DNA of 64,000 nt from Dryocosmus kuriphilus (GCA_038277395.1 CM076191.1:177614552-177678551), one strand, 5' to 3'; shown: positions 25,601-36,809, counted from the first letter of the stretch. A program made the numbers and translations. Notes: a model not told the origin generated them from the sequence alone.

Positions 25601-26419
25601 GATCGTTGACGTTAATGTAACTGGGCAGTAGTTTGGCTGGAGGTATTCAAAAATACTCGACGGCTGAGAGTTTGTCCAGAGTCTGGTGCAGATTGTCCGA
25701 CTTTATATATTCTATTTTTCCATTATCTCATACAGACAAAATAGAAAAAAAGAAAATGGAAAATGTAAAAGACGTCGAGGATGAATAAGAATTCGTGTGG
25801 AGAGCCAAAACAGGGAGAGTGCCTGTCGCTTGACGGCTTGACTCGCGCCTCTTTTCAGTTAGCTGCGTTAGGACACCGGCATCTGCCAATTGACAATGGT
25901 AATGGGCGTGAAATTTCGGAAATATCTCTTCGAAGCGGTCGTGGTACACAGTATTGCTGGAAAAATGGCCAAGGGAGCGCTGACAAATTCTAGTTTATGG
26001 GCCCCTGAATCAGGGACGACCAGGTGCGTCTTCACGATATTAGGCACAGAGAAGTCTTCTTCTCTTAGATATCTTCGAAAGTTCCATTATGACGGCACTC
26101 GCCTCCAGGAGGACCATTTATTCACCACTCGTTTCACTTCACACTTTTGCTCTGTTTGCTTAATACATTTTAGATTAGGAAGTAATTCCCTCAGGCGAAG
26201 GTAATTTGAATATGTTTAAGGGATTTAGAAGGAGAAGATATGTTTTTTATCTTATTAGTCGCAGCAATAAGTTTAAAGAACATTTTTTTATTTGACAGCC
26301 TTAAAATGCGAAGAATAGGCATTTTTTGGCTGAATTATACATAAAAAATTTTCAATTGTAGAGCAGTCGAAATTGAACAATTTTAAATTCTTTGCGCTCA
26401 AAAAAAAAGGAACTTCAAT

Positions 26420-26457
<38 letters not shown>

Positions 26458-26915
26458 AAACGAATTAACTTTTAACTTGAATTTGAAAGAAAGTGTTTGA
26501 ATACTTTTAAATACAAAAATTGTCAATCGTAAATAAAATTAAATAATTTAAAAATTATCAGCGTTCATACTTTTTAAAAGTGGAAGGATTTAAAATTGAT
26601 TATAATTGACAAAAGAGCATTTGAAGTGAAAGAATTTACGTCTTTACATATTAAAAATTAAATAATTTAAAATTGCAAAATATATTGAACAATATTTCAA
26701 TTTTGAATATTTAATCCAATTCATATTTTAAAATAAAGAGAATTTACAGTATTTATATTCGAATCAGTGAAACTTCACTCAGAAGAATCAGAGACTAATT
26801 TTTTATGATTTTAATCAGTTAAAACATCCACTGGGAATCTGTTAAAAACCACAAATTCTAGTCATTATTCACTGATTTATCAGTGCAACAAGTTACTGAA
26901 GTTACAGTTGAAAGT
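22654..26915. other. Long intergenic stretch, no recognised gene
   Basis: 22660-22760 continues the GGGTATAT-rich sequence seen before the MITE. 22990-23420 is mixed-composition unique DNA without motifs. 25560-26200 is GC-richer, and overlapping plus frames (25781-25993, 25890-26204) show no recognisable domain. A homopolymer T run sits at about 26420-26453. Around 26760-26900 the words AATCAGTG and TCACTGATT recur. None of this supports a gene call. Confidence 0.35.
24336..24379. other. Stem-loop with GTTAACC arms
   Basis: TGTTAACC (24336-24343) faces its exact inverse GGTTAACA (24372-24379). The GC-rich loop contains the palindromes GTCGAC and GACTAGTC. It stands out in an AT-rich neighbourhood, but its function is unknown. 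Confidence 0.4.
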
Positions 26916-27210
26916 CTGATAGCAAAAGCGGGTTAAAAAAACTGTGGGACCAAAAATGAGTTAAGAGAGTTGCGGGCAAAAACGAGTTAAAAAAGTAACA
27001 AGTTTTACGGGAATTACGTCATATATATTTTAATACAATGATTAAATATAACGATACATTATAACATAATACATTGTTCTATTTAATCGTTATATTAAAA
27101 TATATGATACAATCCCCGTAAAACTTGTTTCTTTTTTAACTCATTTTTGCCTGCAACTCTCTTAACTCATTTTTGCTCCAACAATATTTTTAACCCGATT
27201 TTGCTATCAG
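26916..27210. mobile_element. Foldback MITE, CTGATAGCAAAA ends
   Basis: An inverted repeat spans the whole 295 bp. CTGATAGCAAAAGCGGGTTA on the left pairs with the inverse of CTGATAGCAAAATCGGGTTA on the right. Inside, GAGTTAAGAGAGTTGC and AACAAGTTTTACGGG appear in both arms. The centre is an AT-rich palindrome around ATAATACATTG. No TSD is clear. Confidence 0.7.
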
Positions 27211-27252
27211 CTCCTCAGTTACGAGAACTAAAAGCTCCAGTAACCGAATCCA

Positions 27253-28432
27253 TTTCAAATCAAGCAGGTACTATGGACGTAAAAATTAACGTTAACTTTT
27301 ACGTCCATGGGTCGTACAGTTGAGGTCACAGAATCTGTTGTGGACGAAATATATTGTTTTTTAAAGGAAATTAGGCTTTTTCTTTAAATAAAATTAGGCT
27401 ACACGTATTTTGCCGATTTGCGAAAAAAATTTCTACGTATTTGAATTTTTAAGTGTGTTTTTCAAAAAACCCAATTTTTTTATTTAAAATTTTGACCAAA
27501 TAAAATTCAAATATTCAAATATGTTCAAAATAAACATTTCAGGAAAAAAAATCTTCCTGTCCTAAAAATGGTTAAGCTTGCATAAAACTGATAGGATGCA
27601 TTCCTTTACCCTTATATCAACAAATTTCTCTTTAATTATTATGAAGAATAAAATAGATGGTGTTGTCGAGAAATCATGAATCATCATTTAATGTTTTCAA
27701 AATTCGAAGAAAAAAATAAAGAAGATTTTCTAGAAAATCTCACCTTTTCTATTATTTCTAACATTTCTAAAAGTTTTTGCTTCTGTAAGGATCCCTCCTT
27801 ATATCAGTTTTATGCGGGCTAAACAGTTTTTCGATTTTTGGGTCTAAGATAATTGTTTTTCTCCTGAAAATTGAATTTTCAAATTTTTCTCGTAAACAAT
27901 GCACCTGTCGTAAAATAGCAAAAGGTATTTTTTGTAGAACTTTTCCAGATGTACACACTTAGCTTTTATAAAAAAAAATTCTCATGGTTACAAAAACAGT
28001 TTAGCCCGCATAAAACTCATAGGACGTCTTCCTCACGTAAGACAAATTTTTTAAAATTGACAAAATTACAAGTAGGGTGTTTTGAGAAAATGAACTTTTC
28101 ATATTTTCAGAAAAATAACTGACATTTTATTCATTTTAAACCTTTTTTAATTTTTTTATTTGAAAATAGAATGATAAGCCTTATCATAATCTGAAGAAAA
28201 ACTTAAATATCTTAATTGGATCAAAAGTTTGAATAAAAAATTTTGTTTTTTTTTTGAAAAATGCGATTAAAAATTCAAATACTCATAACATCCATAACAT
28301 CGCAGAAATTTTTTTTTCACAAAAATTAGAAACATACCTACATGTCGTGTAATTTTCTCTCAAAGACAAGATATTTCTTCCCTAACGGATTCTGCGACTT
28401 GAAGTGGAAGCCTGCCTGATTTGAAATGCTTG
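27253..28432. mobile_element. Foldback element, GATATCGATTCGG family, long copy
   Basis: Outer arms: ATTTCAAATCAAGCAGGTA on the left (27253) faces the inverse of ATTTCAAATCAGGCAGGC on the right (to 28432). These are followed by TCACAGAATCTGTTGTGG against the inverse of TCGCAGAATCCGTTAGGG. The interior repeats TTTATGCGGGCTAAAC and inverse forms. It aligns in pieces with 19098-19727, which looks like an internally deleted relative. A minus-strand frame at 27767-27958 is not convincing. Confidence 0.6.
27272..27307. repeat. 36-bp near-perfect palindrome inserted in a foldback arm
   Basis: ATGGACGTAAAA and TTTTACGTCCAT flank an almost symmetric core around TTAACGTTAA. The right arm of the host element lacks this block, so it is a later insertion or local expansion. 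Confidence 0.6.
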
Positions 28433-29195
28433 CAGTCCAGTGAATTTCAACTCATTCTCAATAGTTTCTGCAAAATGTACAGATTTTTGTAAAGTTAAAT
28501 TTTTAATTATAGATAAAAAATTAAGATTTTTATCAAAGTTTATTGACAGACAGGATCTATTATAATATAAAAATATAATATTAAATTCTATAATTATAAT
28601 AATATATTGCTTTCTAATATTCAAGTTAACATCTGTAATATTTACTCTTTTTTTTCTGATAGAATTACCCTGAAATATCCAAGTAATTGTCAATGGAATT
28701 TCTGCGGATATTTTGTATGATTCGGCAGGAATTCTATTATGAAGCTTCGAGGATCAAACAAATAAAATACAATTCGGCGATTTGAAAAAAATCTGCAAGG
28801 AAACTTGAGCGAAATTCCAAGGAATAGATTCTAAAGAATTTCTACAGAATTTAGAAAAATTCTATGAGACAACCCATGTCAAAATAAAATGCTCCTCACA
28901 CGGAAAAATACTCGTCAAACCATCAGGTAGATTTTACAGTTTAGTATGTTGATTGTTGAAAATGAAATAGTAACAACTACTAACCCTAGTAGCACTTAAT
29001 ATTGCCTCAATGTTGCACCGATATTTCCTGTAACGCATGTAATATTGATAGCAATATTGAGGCAACATGGATGCAACTTATTGATGCATTTTTTGACAAA
29101 ATTCAGTTATTGTTTTTAACAAAAAATATCTAGTAAATCTTAGAGAAGCTAGATAAAAATGGATTTCATTTTATAATATGGATCTATATTCTATA
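28433..29195. other. AT-rich sequence with one small hairpin
   Basis: ATTGCCTCAATGTTGCA (about 29007) and GCAATATTGAGGCAACAT (about 29052) form an imperfect stem of about 16 bp. The rest, including the minus frame at 28382-28693, shows nothing recognisable and overlaps a foldback end. Confidence 0.4.
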
Positions 29196-30145
29196 TACAA
29201 GGTGTGATCAAAAAGTAAGGTGACTTTTTATTTTTATCAAAAAATATTTATTTATTCATCAATATTGATGTTGCCCCCTTCAAAGTAATCCCCCTCGGAT
29301 ATAATACATTTGTGCCAGCACTTTTTCCAATCCTCAAAGCATTCCTGATAAGCTCTTTTTGGTATAGCCTTCAGCTCCTCCAGCGATGCGGTCTTTGTCT
29401 CCTCAATCGTCGCAAAACGCCGTCCTTTCATAGGTCTTTCCAGTTTTGGAAACAGGAAAAAGTCGCAGGGAGCCAAATCTGGCGAATACGGTGGCTGAGG
29501 CATGATTATGGTGTTGTTATTGGCCAAAAAAATTACGAACAATCTATGACGTGTGAGCTGGTGCATTGTCGTTGTTTCGGAACAAACTTCGCTGACACAC
29601 GTCTCATGCCCAAAATATCCACTAAAATTGCTTGGCACGAGCCAAACGAGATGCCGACATCATCAGCAACTTCTCTAATGGTAATTCGACGGTTCGCCAA
29701 TACTATTTTCTTCAATTCTTCAACGTTTTCATCAGTTGTTGACGTGCTGGGACGTCCAGAGCGAGCTTCGTCATTAAAATCTTCTCGGCCTTCCTGAAAG
29801 AGCTTGTACCACTTATAAACATTTTTTTTTACTCAGAGTACACTCACCGTATGCCACTGTCAATATTTCAAGTGTTTTGGAGCACTTAATTCCATTTTTT
29901 ACACAAAATTGGATGCAAATTCTTTCATCCATTTTTTTCGGCAGCAGAAAATCGCCGAGCACGCAAAACACTTCTAACCTTTATGCCTCTCACAAACAAA
30001 CAAAAAATGCTGTATAGCTGAAACTGTTGCACTGCACATATGTTTGGGACGAGTGTACCAACATAAGAAAAAAAGAAAACAAATATCGACTGCACGTATC
30101 CCACGAAATTCAAAAAGTCACCCTACTTTTTGATCACACCTCGTA
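29196..30145 (-). mobile_element. mariner element, internally deleted
   Basis: TIRs of about 30 bp begin CAAGGTGTGATCAAAAAGTA on the left (29198) and CGAGGTGTGATCAAAAAGTA in inverse on the right (to 30143). TA lies on both sides (29196-29197, 30144-30145). At about 946 bp it is shorter than the roughly 1.3 kb of an intact mariner. The missing part maps inside the transposase gene. Terminal repeats still match closely, so it could in principle have been cross-mobilised after the deletion. Confidence 0.9.
29252..29932 (-). pseudogene. mariner transposase, deleted and frameshifted
   Basis: The start ATG lies at 29932, soon inside the right-hand TIR, and opens MDERICIQFCVKNG, the beginning of the N-terminal helix-turn-helix domain. 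A one-base change in an A run near 29830 shifts the frame before YKWYKLFQEGREDFND. The second HTH region (VLANRRITIREVADDVGISF) is intact. After RRVSAKFVPK an in-frame-lost block of roughly 120 residues is absent, including the first catalytic aspartate. Sequence resumes at the second-aspartate motif NNDNAPAHTS, which is followed by stops. The third motif PPYSPDLAPCDFFLFPKLE and the C-terminus to a stop at 29252 remain. The D,D34D triad is therefore incomplete and the protein cannot be active. Confidence 0.9.
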
Positions 30146-30240
30146 TAATATATACTGTGGGTACTCAAAACCCAAAAATGACATCCATTTTTACAATAGA
30201 GCAATATCAATATATATTTTATTAATATTTTTAAAAATTT

Positions 30241-30548
30241 ATTTTTCACAACTTGCGCATGGAAAATTCGATTTTCGACGTCTGTAGAGCATGGCGAATT
30301 TGATCAATTTCACGCCGTTTTTTCTTCCTCACTCCGTGGGGAAACACGGATCTTCTCCACTCACGGCAGTGAGGAAAAATAAAGTCAATATTTTCCATAT
30401 GTCGTCGATATTCGAGATCTCACGCGTGAGTGGAGCAAAGTTCACATCAGTTCAGTTTTCAACATGGTGTCATTGTCAGTTCGTATTTTCGCTCATATGC
30501 TCTAAAGACGTCGAAAATCGAATTTCCAATGCACTCGTTGTGAAAAAT
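30241..30548. mobile_element. TIR element of about 308 bp
   Basis: Arms of about 50 bp (30241-30291 and 30497-30548) are inverted copies. ATTTTTCACAACTTGCGCAT faces the inverse of ATTTTTCACAACGAGTGCAT, and both contain TTCGATTTTCGACGTCT. Inside, CTCCACTCACG occurs again in inverted form. The frame at 30291-30803 only crosses this structure. No TSD was identified. Confidence 0.65.
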
Positions 30549-30611
30549 AGTATGCACAACTCATTGGAAATCGACAGATTCACCATGAAGATGAAGACAG
30601 CACAAAGCCGC

Positions 30612-30643
30612 ATGAATCGGGCTTACTCTACAGCCCGATTCAT
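30612..30643. other. Perfect 12-bp hairpin
   Basis: ATGAATCGGGCT (30612-30623) and its exact inverse AGCCCGATTCAT (30632-30643) enclose an 8-nt loop TACTCTAC. It lies just outside the TIR element and has no T run typical of a Pol III terminator. Its role is unknown. Confidence 0.5.
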
Positions 30644-32029
30644 ACAATACGGCCTTGCGCCCCCAACTTCATGTTCCCGGCAAATCTTCCGCTTCTCAAC
30701 TTTTTGTGCAATGTACGGTATTTATAAACTAAAAACAGGAAATTTTTTATATCTGTCTGCTTACAATTTTCAAGTTATTGGTGCCTATTGTTGTATCATA
30801 TAACATTATTAATCTATACATATATGCTTTTTTATGTTTTTGCGTATTACTATATGTAAGCAAAATGCAAGAGAAATTGCTATTTAATTGAACTTATTTA
30901 CCTATTCTTATATTAATATTCTCTGAAAAAATGTTAATAGAGTCAAAGGCATACAAATTCTAAGGGAGAATTCGAAGACCGGAGGAAATATACATCACGA
31001 TTTACTATATCTCAAATATTCTGAAGTGGAATAGTAGCCAGTTTAGAAGTCATTCATAAAATATTTTCAGGGGAATTACCTGCGTGTTTCCTTCAAAACG
31101 AAATCCGGTAGCATTTCGAATTGTCAACCATTCAATGATCCATATAAGCGATTTGGGTGGGCAAAGATTTTTCCCTTCTTTTTCTCTCTTCCTCATTCCT
31201 TCTTTTTCATTTTTTTCTCTTTCGCTCCTTCTCTTTTCCTACAGTTCTTTCTTCCTCTTCATTTTTTCCGTCTCCCTCTCTTGTTCATTCACAAAATTTC
31301 CTGACCACAGGACATTCTATAGCACTTGGGGATATGCGACCCCCCTACTCTCAGTTTCCGCAACAATATATCGAAACTCGGCTGGAGAACCGGCCTTGAC
31401 AAATGACAATGCATGGAAAATACAAATATTTTGTAATGGCTTTTGAAATGGCTCGCGCGATTTCACGCGACAAAGCACATCGACGCCAATGTCAACTTTT
31501 GATGAAAGTGCGATCTCGCATCTTCAAAATTTCAGGCAAGTTGTCCTGCTGAGATTGAGGGATCGAACAGCTGGAAAATTAGCAGGGATCAACTTGCTGT
31601 GGCTTCTTCTTATTCTCCTTTTTAAACTATTGTAAAATATATCTTTTAATACTAGGGGGAGAAAAGTGAATCTAAAGAGAGGCTTTTGTCAGTTTGAATC
31701 GACCTTTTATGGCATTGTTCTTTGAAATATTATAGTTTTTAAAAATTTTTCCAAAAGAGTATATATGTGCTCGGTCATCGATAATCAATAACTGTAATAA
31801 ACATCTTTGCTGGGTCCAAAAATACGGTTTGAGATAAAATGTGTCTTTTATGGACACAGATTCCTGTTACCGACATTTACCGATATTTAAAACAGTTGAG
31901 GGTTCTTGTCCGTCCAAAGTTTAGTTGGAATTGAAAGTTAATTGAATTGTCTATCAAGGATTTTTATAGTATAATGGAAAATGAAATGAAAATAAGAATG
32001 CTGACGTTTTTCCTTTTTTTGTCTTGCAG
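30644..32029. other. Intergenic sequence, possibly intronic
   Basis: A polypyrimidine tract occupies 31170-31300. A GC-richer patch at 31440-31610 has no motif. If the exon call at 32030 is right, the sequence just upstream is intron on the plus strand. Confidence 0.3.
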
Positions 32030-32214
32030 ACTCATTCGTCGACCACTCCTCTTTTACACGCGGAACTGAGAGACAATGGTGTCTGATATATGATGAACTT
32101 CAGCTCGTTGGGCTATTAGGAGCTTCCGGCAACAGAAAGCAGCACTTAGCAGTTCATATCGTTGACGAGCAACGTCAGCCAATCTCACCATGGTGGTTCT
32201 CTAAGGGGGGTTAA
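32030..32214 (+). CDS. Candidate terminal coding exon, product unrecognised
   Basis: A long pyrimidine tract (TTTTTCCTTTTTTTGTCTTG) runs straight into CAG at 32027-32029, a near-ideal splice acceptor. The next bases are open in one frame from 32032 for 60 codons and end with two consecutive stops, TAA TAA (32212-32217). The other two forward frames stop early. The peptide is of mixed, non-repetitive composition with tryptophans and charged residues: it contains TERQWCLIYDELQLVGLLGA and ends ISPWWFSKGG. Base composition is richer in G and C than the flanks. I recognise no family and see no upstream exon, so the gene it belongs to is unknown. An ATTAAA that could act as a poly(A) signal lies near 32332. 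It could instead be a degraded transposon fragment. Confidence 0.35.
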
Positions 32215-32454
32215 TAAGAGCCACCTTTCATCTGTCATGACATAGCAATGATGCGCACTTTATGAAAAAAGTTTGCTTTCCTTTAAAGAAAACAATATTT
32301 TTATTTAACATGTCCCTTTCATTAAATTCTGTTAAAATTGTACCCTGTTATTTTAATAACATACTTCTTTATTATTTTGACAACCTCAAGGGGTGAACAA
32401 CTTACAATTTTTGTGTACAACCATTTCCAGTTCCCGAATTAATTCCACTAATAC

Positions 32455-32902
32455 TACCCTGGTGAAAGTTTCGGAATGGATTTGAGTCAGTTTGAATCTA
32501 AACGACTTGGAATGATTTCGAATGATAAGTATGAATGCGAAATCTGTTTCCGAAGCATGGACTCAATCGGAATCGAAGGAAACTTCATTCCGAATGAGTC
32601 CGCTCGATCACGATCCATTCCTTTTGAGTCCGAATTATTCTCTCCAAGTTCATTTCGATTGATTCCGTGTAAGTCAAAAGAAACTTTTCATTCCGTCTGA
32701 CTCCGTGAGACAAAGACATTCATTCCGAATGGCATCGAATGATTCCGACCTTGAATCCGATTGGTTCCGAACATGTGTGAATCGAAATCATTCGAACTCA
32801 AATGGAATGGGTCGGAGTAATTCGGAAACAGATTCCGCATTAACACGGAATCAGATGGATTCAAATTGGATTCCGTTTGGGTCCGAAACTTCCACCTGGG
32901 TA
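32455..32902. mobile_element. TA-flanked TIR element with a GATTCCG-rich core
   Basis: The left end CCCTGGTGAAAGTTTCGGA (32457) matches the inverse right end CCCAGGTGGAAGTTTCGGA (to 32900). TA flanks both (32455-32456, 32901-32902). The core is a dense degenerate array of GGAATGATTC, TTCCGAATG and GATTCCG words, which are largely self-complementary. Frames at 32476-32700, 32705-33007 and 32688-32909 are products of this low-stop array, not genes. Confidence 0.75.
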
Positions 32903-33729
32903 ATTTCAATCAATTATACATTCCAGTTTTCTAAGAAGACTGAAGGAACCAATTCTCGAGGAATTAGTAACCTCACCACCTTCGGTATTTCAGTCCTTAA
33001 AAATTAACTTGTGTGGTTGAAACCTCTTTTTTTTCAAAGGAAATTAATTAAACTTTTATTTTCCTATAGAGTTTTATACGAAAATATAAGACAGGAATCC
33101 AAATTGAAATTCCAATTAGCGTCACTTTATTAATTTCGTGGGAGATACAACAAAATATATTTAATTATAAAGAAATGACTTATTTTACAAAACGAAACTT
33201 TCGTATGTGTATATAAAACAGATTGAGAAACAGTGTACTATTATTGTAGCTTATATTTGCAACGTAATTTACTATTTATTTGTGAAATAACCAGGACGAC
33301 TCGACAAATGATATCGATTCGGTAATTGGTTTCTCAATTCCTTCACCCTACTTCTAGTAATTCCAATGAATTCCGGAAGTACTTCTATGAATTCTATAGT
33401 AATTTACTGCAGTTTCCACACTTCCATAAATTCTGAATTAATACCAAAAACCTTTTCAGTCTTAATTATTTTTGAAAAATGAATGTAATGCGAGATGCAA
33501 TGCGAAAGTGATTTCTAAAATAATAAAATAAAATAATAATTAATTATCAGTTCCAAGAATTACATTTTGAATTCCGTATATTAATTTCAACCACTTGCAC
33601 AACTAATTCCACAGTTGTTAACCACTTCTTACACCCCCCTTTAAGAATTATTTATATCTTGACCCTTTTTATATATAGTATACTTAATATCGAAAAATAA
33701 CTTGTATGCTGGACTAAGTTTGAAAATAA
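32903..33729. other. AT-rich sequence, remnant of a foldback end
   Basis: GATATCGATTCGG at 33310-33322 is the terminal word of the foldback family at 19098-19727 and may be a remnant. Nothing else is recognised. Confidence 0.35.
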
Positions 33730-34938
33730 ATTGACGGCCGGGATGCAATAACCGGGCGTGCGCTGGAAACGGGTAAAACAATTGTCCAAGCCAAGAAAAG
33801 GGGGATAGAAATTTCTTTTTCGAAAATCCTTTTTTAAAAATTTGAAAATATAGAGAATTAAAAACTGCATCTTTCTTTCAAAAGAGGTTTTTTTTATTGC
33901 ATCGTTTGTTTTGTTAAAAAAAAAAATAAAAATGTTACTTTTTTTCGCAGCTTTTTTTTATTGAAAAATCGTGTTTTTTTAGAATCAACTCGCAATAATG
34001 TGGCCAATTCTTGACAAAATTGGAATTTCTCTTTTTTCAGTATGTAGAGGAGTCCCTTCCGCTTCCGCTGATGTAGGCGAACATTTCATAAACATTGTAA
34101 TTGTTTATAATAATTTAATCCGAAGAAATTACCGTGTTTTCCGAGCTTATGCTGTTAAAATTTTTCGTATAAATTGGAATATGAAAAAATCGTAAAAACA
34201 GATACGTGAAGCAGTGTTGGGAAAAGTTTTTCGTCAAGCAATATTTTGTTTGGTCGAAAATAAAAAAAAATACGACGAGTTGAAGTCAAATCTGCTCGCC
34301 GCTCGAATGTTTCTGTATTATTGATCTATGTTCTTTTAAAATAAAACAGCGGAAATCGGTTCGAGCGGCGAGCACTTTTGACTTCAACTCGTCGTATTTT
34401 TTTTTTTATTTTCGACCAAACAAAATATTGCTTGACGAAAAACTTCTCCCAACACTGCTTCACGTATTTGTTTTTACGATTTTTTCATAATCCCATTTAT
34501 ACGAAAAATTTTAACAGCATAAGCTCGGAAAACACGGTAATTTTTTCGGATTAAATTATTATAAACAATTACAATGTTTATGAAATGTTCGCCTACATCA
34601 GCGGAAGCGGAAAAGACTCCTCTACATACTGAAAAAGAAAAATTCCAATTTTGTCAAGAATTGGTCACATTATTGCGAGTTGATTTTAAAAAAAAAAACG
34701 CGATTTTTCAATTTAAAAAAACTGCAAAAAAAAGTAACATTTTATTTTTTTAAAACAAAACAAGCGATGTAATAAAAAAACCTATTTTAAAAGAAAGATG
34801 CAGTTTTTAATTCTCTATATTGTCAAATTTTTAAAAAAGGATGTTCGAAAAAAAAATTTCTATCCCCTTTTTCTTGGCTTCGACAATTGTTTTACCCATT
34901 TCCAGCGCTCGACCGGTTATTGCATCCCGGCCGTCAAT
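33730..34938. mobile_element. Very long near-perfect foldback palindrome
   Basis: The left arm (33730-34307, 578 bp) and right arm (34360-34938, 579 bp) are inverted copies with only scattered substitutions and small indels, around a 52-bp loop. The ends read ATTGACGGCCGGGATGCAAT and its inverse. The word GTTTGA lies close outside both ends as a possible short TSD, with uncertain phase. Frames inside (33998-34195, 34887-35096) are read-throughs of the arms. No transposase is encoded. Low divergence between arms implies either recent origin or gene conversion. Confidence 0.85.
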
Positions 34939-36230
34939 TATGTTTGATTTTCATTAATAGAATAAGCATTTTTAAGCTGAGCTACTTTAAAAACTTTGTA
35001 ACTATAGTTATTATAACTTTATTATTAAACAATTATATTTTTCGACCTTGGTCGTGTAAAATTTGCATGAAAAAGGTTTTAAATAAATTGTTTTAGAACT
35101 TTTTTTTTAAACTGACTTTTTAAAACTGAAGAAAAAAGTAAGCTTGATTGAGTGGAAAAGTCATTCGAAAAAACATATTTGTAAAAAAAACTTGTTTCTT
35201 ATGATAAAAGATTCCAACTTTTGACTAAGAATTTTTCCATCCTTTCATTTCATCCAAGATGGGTTAGAGAGATCATCACTGGGTCGCCTTGCTAAGACAA
35301 AATCATTTGCTATCTGAACGTTTCTGACGATATTTGATGTTGCTTATAACGAAGAACCATCATAATTGAAAAAAGTGGAAATATGTATTATAATATTTAT
35401 AATTTTTAACATAAAATTGCAAAGAAATAAACGAAAGAGACAAATCGAAAAATGAAGATAAGGACAGGGAAGTAATAAACAGAATCAAACCGAATTACCC
35501 TATGATGGACCCAATTCCCGATGAAGAAGACAACTTTGAAATTTAGTTCCAAGGACTCCAAAGTTTTGGCGAATATTAAAATGTGAGTTGTGTGTAAAGA
35601 ATGCCTGAAAAAAATTAAAAGAGAACTTTTTTTTATTTATTACATTGCAACCACTAAGCAAATAGTAAGACCAATTTTCAAAATCCGCGCGTCATTTTGA
35701 AGAAGGTTAGAACAGTTGAAGAGCTAAGCCTAAGCACCAACATCTAGCAGTTTTTCGTCGCTCAAGAAACGTAACCTGGGTATTAAACTTATTATTTTAT
35801 ATTATTATTACATCAATCGATTACTCTAAAAAGTTTTTCCTACGCTTCTGTGAAAAATAACTTTTTCAATAACATACAAAAGAAAATACAGTGCTGGTAT
35901 TATTAAGCAGTGTTTTAAAAGGCGCGACCCACTGATGCCAAGTGACATTAAAAATTAGGACAATTTTTTGTTCCAAAAACACGTTAAATTTATGTAATGA
36001 ACTATACAAAATTCTGCTTATTATACTTGTATTATATTTTTTAACTATATAATCTTCATACTGAAGTATGTAAGTCTATGAATTTTGACAAGTTTGCGTA
36101 TAATTACGAATTTGAAATTTTTGTATACTTTTTACTTGAAATTTGAGGCAAAAATATTTTTTTAACATTAATTTCAGTGTTCCACCTTAGTAATAATACA
36201 GTTTTTAATTCACTTTCATAAAATTCAGGA
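34939..36230. other. AT-rich sequence, nothing recognised
   Basis: No frame, array or inverted repeat stood out. Confidence 0.4.
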
Positions 36231-36520
36231 AAGGAAAGCAAGAGGTCTGTGGTCCTGAGCCGGGTACCAATGGAATCTTCTATGTACTTTCACCGAAGCC
36301 TCTCGTGGTTCGGAATCCACGTTAAACTGTAGGTCCCCTCACAAAAAGGCCAGTGATATTTTCAGGAAAGATGCTTCATGTCAAGGGGAAAATTGCTTTG
36401 GGGTCACTGGGAGATTTTGAGAGACTTCGGGAGTTGTATTTTGTAATTATTTCTGGAAGACTCTCAAAATCCGCAAAAGGGAGTATAAACCAATATTGAA
36501 TATACAATACAATACAATAA
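36231..36520 (+). mobile_element. tRNA-derived SINE, 5'-truncated copy
   Basis: It aligns with the full-length SINE at 49571-49911 from just after the A box onward. Shared words include GCAAGAG, CGGGTACCAAT, CTGTAGGTCCCCTCA, AAAGATGCTTCATGTC and the tail GAAGACTCTCAAAATCCGC. It ends in TACAATACAATACAATA. The tRNA-like A box and the 5' end are missing, and a short deletion has removed the B-box region. It cannot be transcribed from its own Pol III promoter. Confidence 0.85.
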
Positions 36521-36656
36521 AGAAAAGGTACTTTACAATTATTTTACAGTGTCTTGAGAAATAGCGTTTCCCAAAATTTTTTTTGAGGTAGTTTTGGGGT
36601 CGATAGCTGCCTTTCACATTTGTTTTAAATCTCAGAAAGCTAAGAAAATCTTCTGT
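36521..36656. other. Spacer between SINE and hAT MITE
   Basis: Unremarkable. The last 8 bases (TCTTCTGT, 36649-36656) are the left copy of the MITE target duplication. Confidence 0.5.
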
Positions 36657-36801
36657 CAGGGCTGGCGGAATATGCGGGGGTCGTGGATACCCACCAACCG
36701 AAACCCCGACCCATCTGGTAACCTTACCCCCACTCCTCATATGGCTTAGGGGTGGAGGAACTTTATCCACCACACAAATTTAAAGTGTTTCACCAGCCCT
36801 G
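36657..36801. mobile_element. hAT-type MITE, 145 bp
   Basis: The termini CAGGGCTGG (36657-36665) and its exact inverse CCAGCCCTG (36793-36801) are flanked by TCTTCTGT (36649-36656) and TCTTCTTT (36802-36809), an 8-bp target duplication with one mismatch. The interior is GC-richer, with runs such as GCGGGGGTCG and ACCCCGACCC that can pair. The minus frame 36447-36773 only crosses SINE and MITE. Confidence 0.85.
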
Positions 36802-36809
36802 TCTTCTTT

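Noticed and set aside
29312..29797. 161-codon plus-strand frame
   Set aside because: It lies antisense over the mariner transposase pseudogene, whose catalytic motifs are on the minus strand.
32688..33007. Overlapping frames in the GATTCCG-rich region
   Set aside because: The low stop density comes from the degenerate repeat core of a MITE, and frames are open on both strands.
33998..35096. Short frames within and beside the long palindrome
   Set aside because: They fall in the inverted arms or cross their edge, with no family motif.
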